DNA of 5,855 bases from Planctomycetaceae bacterium (GTDB lineage: Bacteria > Planctomycetota > Planctomycetia > Planctomycetales > Planctomycetaceae). Both the position numbers and the translations under genes were made by a program. Positions within the stretch are counted from its first letter, which is position 1. Each line of letters begins with the position of its first letter. The stretch spans positions 28,319 through 34,173 of the forward strand of contig DLVV01000073.1 of the NCBI GenBank assembly GCA_003445035.1, in the 5' to 3' direction. Under the pieces are notes generated by a model. It worked only from the letters and a program-made list of their open reading frames with translations. It searched no databases and had not been told where the DNA came from. Below, one piece after another: positions 1 to 4,580 of this stretch.

Positions 1-12
1 GCCGTAAGGAAC

Positions 13-1566
13 TCAGTCGGCGGCGGTCCCGGCCGGCTCTCCGTTCATCAGTTCTGTGACCTTGGCGCGGTCTTCCGGAGATGGCATTCCGTAGCTGAGT
101 TCGTAGCCGAACAGTTGCGGCACGGTGGCCGAACCGAAACGCCCGTCGAGGATCTCGAGGTACTCGGAGGTGATCAGCGCGGGGTGAACGACTCCACAGG
201 CTCGTGACAGTGCCAGCACTTCCTTGCGGAGTGTCATCACGTAATTGGCCAGACGGTCGGCTTTCAGCAACGGGTCGAGTCCCCGGACCAGCCAGCGGTT
301 CTGGGTGGCGACACCGGTGGGGCAGTGGCCGCTGTGGCATTGCTGGGCCTGGATGCAGCCGATCGAAAGCATCGCCTCACGGGCCACACCGACCATGTCG
401 CAGCCCAGCGCGAAGGCGAACAGGGTCATCTCGGGGAATCCCAGTTTGGCCGATCCCTGGAACACGATCTTCTCGTGCAAGCCTCTCTCGGCGAAGACCC
501 GGTAGACGCGGCTCATCCCGATCTTGAACGGCAGGGCCACCCGGTCGGTGAAGACCAGGGGACCGGCACCTGTGCCTCCCTCGCCCCCGTCGATGGTGAT
601 GAAGTCCAGTCCACGCTCGGAGGTGTCGCTCAGGCGGGCCAGGTCGTGCCAGAGATCCATTTCTCCGACGGCGGACTTGATCCCCACGGGAAGCCCGGTG
701 GCCTCGGCGATGGTCTCGACGAAGTCCAGCAGGCTGTCGGCGTCGGAGAACGCCGAATGTGACGAAGGGCTGATGCAGTCCACTCCCATGGGGATCCCGC
801 GAATCCGGGAGATCTCGGGGGTGATCTTCGAGGCCGGCAGGATGCCGCCCAGGCCGGGCTTGGCTCCCTGGGAGAGCTTGATTTCCAGTGCCCGGATGGA
901 CGAGTGCTTGTTGGTGGTCTCGACCAACTGATCGAGACTGAAATTTCCCTGTTCGTCTCGACAGCCGAAATAGCCGGTGCCGATTTGCCAGATCAGGTCA
1001 CCGCCCTGGAGGTGATGGGGCGAGACACCCCCTTCGCCGGTGTTGTGCAGGCACCCGGCCAGGCAACTGCCCGCGTTGAGTGCGTGGATGGCGTTGCCAC
1101 TGAGCGACCCGAAGCTCATTGCCGAGATGTTGACGATCGAAGGGGGGCGGAATGCGCGGCGGCGGCCCCGGTAGCCGCCCAGGATCTTGGCCACCGGAAC
1201 GGAGTAGTAGGGGTCGTAACCGGGCTCTCCGGGTCGCGGACTGCGGACCGGGAAGGAGGAGTGCTTGATGATGAGATAGTTGGAGGACTGTTCGAGTTCG
1301 CTGTCGGTGCCAAAACCGAAGTAGTTGTTCTGGTTCTTCGACGAGGAATACACCCAGCGGCGCTGGTCGCGGTTGAACGGAAGTTCTTCGTCGTTGCCGG
1401 TGACGATGTACTGTCGCAGTTCGGGCCCGATCGCCTCCAGCAGGTAACGAAAGTGCCCGACCACGGGGAAATTCCGCAGGATGGCGTGCTTGCGTTGGGT
1501 GAGATCGTAGACGAGCACCAGCAGCAAGCAGCCACCGATCGCTACGGCTATCCAGACGAACAACAT
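13..1566 (-). CDS. Membrane-anchored FMN-binding glutamate synthase-domain protein (GltB-like, stand-alone)
   Basis: Complete 517-residue protein of the FMN-binding glutamate synthase family (the central/FMN domain of GltB). Residues 1-22 form a hydrophobic membrane anchor ending in a basic patch (QRKH). The TIM-barrel FMN domain covers about 140-435: NISAMSFGSLSG (147-158), HNTGEGG (174-180), KLSQGAKPGLGG (230-241), DGGEGGTGAGP (326-336) and FQGSAK (369-374). C404, C410 and C415 reproduce the C-x5-C-x4-C spacing of the 3Fe-4S cluster of glutamate synthase. The N-terminal class II glutaminase domain and the C-terminal GXGXG domain of full GltB are absent, so glutamine hydrolysis would need a partner; the real substrate is unknown. 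The start is the ATG at 1566: the frame stays open to 2019, but the membrane helix begins here and a purine-rich AGGAG lies upstream. Translation of the extra 151 codons resembles no domain and runs antisense through the neighbouring gene. Divergent from the LRR gene. Family call is secure; physiological reaction is not. Confidence 0.93.
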   Translation of the reverse strand: MLFVWIAVAIGGCLLLVLVYDLTQRKHAILRNFPVVGHFRYLLEAIGPELRQYIVTGNDEELPFNRDQRRWVYSSSKNQNNYFGFGTDSELEQSSNYLIIKHSSFPVRSPRPGEPGYDPYYSVPVAKILGGYRGRRRAFRPPSIVNISAMSFGSLSGNAIHALNAGSCLAGCLHNTGEGGVSPHHLQGGDLIWQIGTGYFGCRDEQGNFSLDQLVETTNKHSSIRALEIKLSQGAKPGLGGILPASKITPEISRIRGIPMGVDCISPSSHSAFSDADSLLDFVETIAEATGLPVGIKSAVGEMDLWHDLARLSDTSERGLDFITIDGGEGGTGAGPLVFTDRVALPFKIGMSRVYRVFAERGLHEKIVFQGSAKLGFPEMTLFAFALGCDMVGVAREAMLSIGCIQAQQCHSGHCPTGVATQNRWLVRGLDPLLKADRLANYVMTLRKEVLALSRACGVVHPALITSEYLEILDGRFGSATVPQLFGYELSYGMPSPEDRAKVTELMNGEPAGTAAD

Positions 1567-1576
1567 TGACGTCTCT

Positions 1577-1581
1577 CTCCT
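1577..1581 (-). promoter_or_regulatory. Ribosome binding site of the GltB-like gene
   Basis: AGGAG on the minus strand, 10 nt before the ATG at 1566, inside a longer purine run (GGAGACAGGAGAGAG). It supports starting the protein at 1566 rather than at the far upstream end of the open frame. Confidence 0.6.
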
Positions 1582-1597
1582 GTCTCCCGCGTGTGCA

Positions 1598-1611
1598 GTG
1601 TTCCGGGACAC
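1598..1611. promoter_or_regulatory. Operator-like imperfect palindrome
   Basis: GTGTTCCGGGACAC is a 14-bp dyad, symmetric apart from one central T/G pair. It lies directly downstream of the proposed minus-strand -10 box (1612-1617), around the expected start of transcription of the GltB-like gene, where a repressor could act. A dyad this short can occur by chance in GC-rich DNA; no regulator is known. Confidence 0.2.
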
Positions 1612-1640
1612 AGTATCGACCGGTCGCCACGGTGTGGCAA
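1612..1640 (-). promoter_or_regulatory. Candidate sigma70-type promoter for the GltB-like gene
   Basis: On the minus strand a TTGCCA -35 box (1640-1635, 5 of 6 matches) is separated by exactly 17 bp from a GATACT -10 box (1617-1612, 4 of 6 matches). The implied start near 1605 gives a leader of about 40 nt that holds the ribosome binding site. Identified by eye from consensus only; planctomycete promoters are poorly defined. Confidence 0.35.
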
Positions 1641-1648
1641 GCAGGTGC

Positions 1649-1677
1649 TTGACGCGGCATCGGAGATGAGGTGAGAT
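1649..1677 (+). promoter_or_regulatory. Candidate sigma70-type promoter for the LRR gene
   Basis: TTGACG (1649-1654, 5 of 6 matches to -35) is followed after 17 bp by TGAGAT (1672-1677, 4 of 6 matches to -10). Transcription would begin near 1684, leaving a leader of about 60 nt before the ATG at 1745. If correct, it argues against the alternative GTG start at 1685, which would then be essentially leaderless. It sits back to back with the proposed minus-strand promoter. Confidence 0.35.
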
Positions 1678-1694
1678 AGTCGTTGTGAATCGTC

Positions 1695-1708
1695 GCGGCC
1701 GGGGCCGC
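1695..1708. repeat. GC-rich inverted repeat in the LRR-gene leader
   Basis: GCGGCC and GGCCGC arms with a 2-bp centre, about 37 bp before the ATG of the LRR gene. In RNA it could fold as a short hairpin with a wider loop, inside the proposed leader. GC-rich short dyads are common in this background, so function is unproven. Confidence 0.25.
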
Positions 1709-1730
1709 ACGACTTTCGGAGAATTTGGAC

Positions 1731-1736
1731 GGGGAG
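1731..1736 (+). promoter_or_regulatory. Ribosome binding site deciding the LRR-gene start
   Basis: GGGGAG sits 8 nt before the ATG at 1745. A competing site, GAGGTGA at 1668-1674, lies 10 nt before an in-frame GTG at 1685 and matches the 16S tail over more bases, but its spacing is longer and it overlaps the proposed -10 box. Confidence 0.5.
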
Positions 1737-1744
1737 ACGACCCG

Positions 1745-2887
1745 ATGTTGGTGATTCTCGGTTTGGCCGCTGGTGTGCTCGCGCTGGCTTTTATCTTGGG
1801 ACAGATCCAGGGTCGCAATCCGGCCTTTTGTGCTGGGGCAGTGGGCTGGGGGTTCTCGGTGGTGCTTGCCGGGGGATCCTGCGGATTGGTGGCGACCGGT
1901 CTGATGCAGGACGCTTCGGCGTTGCAGGGCGAACGGGATGCCGTGAAGGCGATCGAGAAGGAACTGGCTGCCCAGAAGGGGGCAGTGCCGGCCGGAACGT
2001 CCGTGCCGGGGACGCCCAAGCCGGGTGGTCAGACCGAAGTCGTTTCTACCAAGGGCGGCGGCAAGAAAGGTCGCAAGAGGGGCGGCAAGAAGGGCGGCAA
2101 GAAGGGTGGCAAGAAGGGCGGTTGGGGTCGACGCAAACGTGCGCCGATCGTGCCGATGACGCCAGAGCGTGAAGAGCGGATTGCCGCATTGAGGAAGACG
2201 GGAGCGAGGTTCCAGGCCCGCGGTGGCCAGGTGGTGAGACTGCAACTGGCAGGACCGGAGATCACCGACAAGCATCTCGAGTTGGTCGACGGCCTGTCCG
2301 ACACCAGGTCATTCCACCTGCACGCTCCCAAGGTGTCCACAGCGGCGCTGGCTTCCCTGGCGACGATGACCGGCCTCACCGAACTCGACATGACCGGGAC
2401 CCCTCTCAACGACGAGTCCCTGGTGCACCTCTCGGGTATGACCAAGCTGGCCAACCTCAAGCTCGCCGACCAGGCGATCACCGACAAGGCGGCGATCGTC
2501 CTGGCCAAGTTGACCGCCCTGAACACGCTCGATCTGACCAATACCAAGCTGACGGACAAGGGGGTCGCGCGTCTGGCCGGGCTCAAGTCGTTGACCAGGC
2601 TGGTGCTCAGCGGAACTCAGGTTGGAGACGACGGCATCGGCGCGTTGGTCGGTATCACCGGACTGAAGCAACTGGAGATCTCCCACACCCAGGTGACCGA
2701 TACCGTGGTCGATCACCTGTTGAAGTTCCGCAACGCCGAGTTGTTCTGGCTGACCCGGGGTGCAGAAGGCGTCAGTGACAAGGCGATTGCCCGGATCCGC
2801 GTCGATCTCAGGACCTGCGTGGTGAGATATTCGGCGGTGGAACTGAAGGGCAAGCTGCGTGACGGTGCGGCCAGCGGGGGCGACTGA
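1745..2887 (+). CDS. Two-helix membrane protein with GGKK linker and eight leucine-rich repeats
   Basis: 380-residue protein of unknown specific role. Two hydrophobic helices (about 1-20 and 30-53) are followed by a short charged, probably helical stretch (55-78), a Pro/Gly/Ser/Thr linker (80-102), and a very basic Lys/Gly tract (103-132) built on GGKK units. Residues 163-354 are eight consecutive 24-residue leucine-rich repeats, such as LTELDMTGTPLNDESL from 211 and LNTLDLTNTKLTDKGV from 259. This is the repeat type abundant in planctomycete proteins, usually taken to be a protein-binding surface. The last repeat is degenerate and a 26-residue tail follows. The helical hairpin would put both ends on one side; the basic tract suggests the cytoplasm, by inference. 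Start chosen at the ATG at 1745 (GGGGAG 8 nt upstream); an in-frame GTG at 1685 would add 20 Arg/Gly-rich residues and cannot be excluded. No catalytic motif is visible. Confidence 0.88.
   Translation: MLVILGLAAGVLALAFILGQIQGRNPAFCAGAVGWGFSVVLAGGSCGLVATGLMQDASALQGERDAVKAIEKELAAQKGAVPAGTSVPGTPKPGGQTEVVSTKGGGKKGRKRGGKKGGKKGGKKGGWGRRKRAPIVPMTPEREERIAALRKTGARFQARGGQVVRLQLAGPEITDKHLELVDGLSDTRSFHLHAPKVSTAALASLATMTGLTELDMTGTPLNDESLVHLSGMTKLANLKLADQAITDKAAIVLAKLTALNTLDLTNTKLTDKGVARLAGLKSLTRLVLSGTQVGDDGIGALVGITGLKQLEISHTQVTDTVVDHLLKFRNAELFWLTRGAEGVSDKAIARIRVDLRTCVVRYSAVELKGKLRDGAASGGD
2057..2122 (+). repeat. 12-bp in-frame tandem repeat encoding GGKK
   Basis: About five and a half copies of a 12-bp unit (consensus GGCGGCAAGAAG) inside the LRR gene, encoding GGKK-GRKR-GGKK-GGKK-GGKK-GG. 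Copies three and four are identical at the DNA level; the others differ by one to four bases. The unit is a multiple of three, so copy-number change would lengthen or shorten the basic linker without breaking the frame. Confidence 0.85.
2231..2806 (+). repeat. Eight 72-bp leucine-rich-repeat units
   Basis: Residues 163-354 of the LRR protein divide without gaps into eight units of exactly 24 residues, beginning at residues 163, 187, 211, 235, 259, 283, 307 and 331. Units 3-7 fit L-x-x-L-x-(L/I/M)-x4-(V/I/L)-x-D well; units 1, 2 and 8 are diverged caps. DNA conservation between units is low, so the array is old. Confidence 0.8.
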
Positions 2888-2888
2888 G

Positions 2889-3536
2889 TCAATCGCCGGA
2901 TTCGAGTCGCATCGACAGTTCGATTTCGGCTGCGACCGCCTCCTTCAGATTCCTCAGTGCCCGCACCCACATGGTGCGGACCGCGCCCGATGATCGGTCC
3001 AGTCGTTCGGCGATTTCATCGAACGGTCGTTCCTCGATGTGACGGAGTACCAGGAGTTCGCGGTGGTCTTCGGGCAGCCGGGCCAGTGCGTCGGCCAGCA
3101 GGACCGCGCGTTCCTTGCGGACGGCCGCCAGCGAGGGGCTGGTAACCGAGGCTTCGAGCCAACCGGCCAGGATCCGGCTGGGATTCTCTCCGCCTTCACC
3201 GCCTGCTCGTTCGCGGCCGGCATCCCGGCGGGCGGCGCCCAGGTGATGGTCGACCTGTCTGAGCACTTCCCGTTCGGCGATCCGTCGCAACCAGGCCTCC
3301 CAGGCCAGTTGGTCGGCTCCCTGGAACGTCTCGATGTGTCCGGCCACCCGGATCAGCACATCCTGGACGATGTCGGAACTGTCGACCCGGGCGGCCATCC
3401 GCCCCCCCCGGAATCGGGCTCGTACCAGCAGTGAAATGAAGTGGCGGTACCGGCCCAGCAATTCCTCCAGGGCCTCGGGTGTGCCTCCTCGGGCCTGGGC
3501 AACCAGGGAATCCAGTGGTGGCCGGTCGTCGGTCAT
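2889..3536 (-). CDS. ECF-like sigma-70 family RNA polymerase sigma factor
   Basis: 215-residue sigma factor with only regions 2 and 4, as in extracytoplasmic-function sigmas. Region 2 covers about residues 8-105, with the core-binding signature DSSDIVQDV (52-60) and the FQG-x-W-x-AWLRRIAERE segment (71-90), close to the planctomycete form D-A-S-D-L-V-Q-E. A charged linker (100-140) leads to region 4 (147-200), where LPEDHRELLVLRHIEERPFDEIAERLDRSSGAVR-type residues form the -35-binding helix-turn-helix (about 170-192). It would direct RNA polymerase to a specific promoter set; the signal is unknown. No adjacent anti-sigma or Ser/Thr kinase gene is recognisable. Start: ATG at 3536; an in-frame TTG at 3551 would add five residues (MNRPK). 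Neither has a clear Shine-Dalgarno. Its stop is one base from the stop of the convergent LRR gene, and it is divergent from the small membrane genes. Confidence 0.92.
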   Translation of the reverse strand: MTDDRPPLDSLVAQARGGTPEALEELLGRYRHFISLLVRARFRGGRMAARVDSSDIVQDVLIRVAGHIETFQGADQLAWEAWLRRIAEREVLRQVDHHLGAARRDAGRERAGGEGGENPSRILAGWLEASVTSPSLAAVRKERAVLLADALARLPEDHRELLVLRHIEERPFDEIAERLDRSSGAVRTMWVRALRNLKEAVAAEIELSMRLESGD

Positions 3537-3574
3537 CTTGGGTCTGTTCAACGAGTTAGCTTGACTCGTCGTGT

Positions 3575-3598
3575 GGGGGGAGAAAAAAAAGAGAAAAA
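3575..3598 (+). other. Homopurine run (G6, A8, A5) in the divergent intergenic region
   Basis: Twenty-four consecutive purines: six G, then A-G, eight A, G-A-G and five A. It is the only strongly AT-rich patch in the window and lies 39-62 bp upstream of the sigma-factor ATG and about 100 bp upstream of the first small membrane gene. It could be an UP-like or curved element, or a slippage-prone tract that tunes transcription. The rest of 3537-3700 gives no convincing -35/-10 pair on either strand. Confidence 0.4.
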
Positions 3599-3687
3599 CT
3601 TCGTGTGGCGCGTAACACCTCCGGGCCGTTTCCGTTCTGTGATTGTAGAGCGGGGCAGACCCGCAACAAACCGGACCCGTGGAACGA

Positions 3688-3692
3688 AAGGA
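3688..3692 (+). promoter_or_regulatory. Ribosome binding site deciding the start of the first small membrane gene
   Basis: AAGGA 8 nt before the ATG at 3701. It selects this start over the in-frame GTG at 3605, which would add 32 polar residues with no match in the paralogue, and over the second ATG at 3707, for which the spacing would be 14 nt. Confidence 0.65.
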
Positions 3693-3700
3693 TCTTCATC

Positions 3701-4075
3701 ATGTCTATGGTCACCACACACATCAGCTACCTGATCATCAGCGTGGGCGTCACCGTCTGGGTCGCCCGCACATTGCGAAAGCACGGAATGGTCTACCTCT
3801 CCGACAAGACCGACTCGAAGCCGGAGGTGGCCGAATCGTTCAGCAACCTGCTGATCGTCGGTTTTTACCTGATCAACCTCGGGTTCGAGAGCCTGGCGCT
3901 GAAGTACGGAGGAGCGGCGCACGACACGGTGAGTGCCATCGAGTTGCTGAGCACGAAGATCGGTTTCGTGTTGCTGTGCCTGGGGGCGATGCACTTCATC
4001 ACTGTCGCGGTGCTGACCAAGAGTCGCCGTACGACCGTGACGCCACCTCCGGCCGCTCCCGCGTACCTCCGCTAG
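3701..4075 (+). CDS. Small membrane protein of unknown function, paralogue 1
   Basis: 124-residue protein with three probable membrane helices (about 7-25, 48-67 and 85-106), a polar loop 34-46 rich in Asp, Lys and Glu, and a Pro/Ala-rich tail (TPPPAAPAYLR). I do not recognise a named family. It aligns without gaps to the downstream gene product from Y10 to R110, with about 40 identities in 101 columns by hand count. Shared residues include W20-V21, T24-L25, G29, D39, A44, S46, V53-G54, Y56-L57, N59, F62, L67-K68, S78, I80-E81, L83-S84, K86, G88, L94-G95 and H98. Conserved E81, K86 and H98 within or next to membrane segments are candidates for functional residues, but no catalytic motif is known. 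Start at 3701 is set by AAGGA. It is followed after 89 bp by its paralogue and is divergent from the sigma-factor gene. Confidence 0.85.
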   Translation: MSMVTTHISYLIISVGVTVWVARTLRKHGMVYLSDKTDSKPEVAESFSNLLIVGFYLINLGFESLALKYGGAAHDTVSAIELLSTKIGFVLLCLGAMHFITVAVLTKSRRTTVTPPPAAPAYLR

Positions 4076-4150
4076 GGCTGCGAACCACGGTCCGGTCCCG
4101 GTGGTCCGACCCGGTCAAGCGATCGGGCGGGCCATCGGGGGCCGAAGGAA

Positions 4151-4156
4151 AAGGAG
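4151..4156 (+). promoter_or_regulatory. Ribosome binding site of the second small membrane gene
   Basis: AAGGAG, 8 nt before the ATG at 4165, the strongest Shine-Dalgarno in the window. It supports this start although the frame is open back to 3679, through the region antisense in sense to nothing but overlapping paralogue 1 in another frame. Confidence 0.75.
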
Positions 4157-4164
4157 TCGGAACG

Positions 4165-4530
4165 ATGTCTCCAATGGCCATCACCTACATCCTCTACCTC
4201 GTCTTCTCGCTGGCAATCACTTTCTGGGTCGGACACACGCTGTTCGTCAACGGGCGGGTGTTCCTGATCGAGATCTTCGATGGCGATGGCTTGCTGGCCG
4301 ATTCGGTCAATCGCCTGATGCTGGTGGGTTACTACCTGGTCAACGCGGCCTTCGTGACGCTGATGCTGAAGACATCCGAACGGGCCACCGACCTGCTCTC
4401 CTCCATCGAGATGCTCAGCAGCAAGGTGGGCCTGGTGATGCTGGTGCTGGGGGTGTGGCACCTGTTCAATCTGTTCGCCTTCAGCTGCGTCCGGCGCTAC
4501 AACGCCTCGCGGCGGCCGGCGGTTGCCTGA
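4165..4530 (+). CDS. Small membrane protein of unknown function, paralogue 2
   Basis: 121-residue protein with three probable membrane helices (about 6-27, 50-69 and 87-107) and a basic C-terminal tail (RRYNASRRP), which suggests a cytoplasmic C terminus. Homologous to the gene just upstream at about 40% identity with no gaps over 101 residues. The conserved core is YL-x2-S-x3-T-x-WV near the start, VG-(F/Y)-YL-x-N in helix 2, and a C-terminal block S-x-IE-x-LS-x-K-x-G-x-V-x-L-x-LG-x2-H. Between helices 1 and 2 is an acidic loop (EIFDGDGLLAD, 36-46). No enzyme, transporter or toxin motif is evident, and I know no experimentally described function. The 89-bp spacer to paralogue 1 contains no obvious promoter and may be co-transcribed. 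Its end is convergent with the PQQ-like gene, 41 bp between stop codons. Confidence 0.85.
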   Translation: MSPMAITYILYLVFSLAITFWVGHTLFVNGRVFLIEIFDGDGLLADSVNRLMLVGYYLVNAAFVTLMLKTSERATDLLSSIEMLSSKVGLVMLVLGVWHLFNLFAFSCVRRYNASRRPAVA

Positions 4531-4547
4531 GCCCGGTTGTTGCTGTT

Positions 4548-4580
4548 GGCGAGTGCCGGCGTCATCCGCGGTCACTCGCC
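4548..4580. terminator. Inverted repeat between convergent genes, candidate bidirectional terminator
   Basis: GGCGAGTG (4548-4555) and CACTCGCC (4573-4580) are perfect 8-bp arms; three more pairs (4556-4558 with 4569-4571) can extend the stem past a bulged T4572, closing a 10-nt loop. It follows the stop of the second small membrane gene by 17 bp, and its right arm contains two bases of the stop codon and the last codons of the PQQ-like gene. No T-run follows on either strand, so it is not a classical intrinsic terminator; it may act as an RNA 3'-end stabiliser or with Rho. Confidence 0.5.

Noticed and set aside
1567..2019. Upstream extension of the GltB-like reading frame by 151 codons
   Set aside because: It is antisense to the start of the LRR gene, is Pro/Thr/Ala-rich without any domain, and contains the proposed promoters; the membrane helix and ribosome site place the start at 1566.
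998..2275. 425-codon open frame on the minus strand
   Set aside because: Out-of-frame shadow across the GltB-like and LRR genes; Arg/Pro/His-rich translation typical of GC-rich off-frames, no domain.
2029..2586. Minus-strand frame with a PPFLPP repeat
   Set aside because: The repeat is the antisense reading of the GGKK tandem repeat; the rest is low-complexity and lacks a ribosome site.
3603..3618. GTGT/ACAC hairpin next to the purine run, resembling a minus-strand terminator with a T-run
   Set aside because: The stem is only 4 bp and no gene ends there on the minus strand within the window.
3679..4164. Long open frame leading into the second small membrane gene
   Set aside because: It overlaps the first paralogue in another frame; the AAGGAG before 4165 and the alignment with paralogue 1 set the start at 4165.
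4076..4164. Repeated GGTCCG-like words and short dyads in the spacer between the small membrane genes
   Set aside because: Stems are short and bulged and the words are what GC-rich spacer DNA gives by chance; no consistent promoter or attenuator was seen.
3701..4530. Holin/antiholin or toxin pair as an explanation of the two small membrane proteins
   Set aside because: There is no lysis, phage or toxin-antitoxin context, both copies have the same length and fold pattern, and conserved Glu/Lys/His residues do not fit a simple pore peptide.
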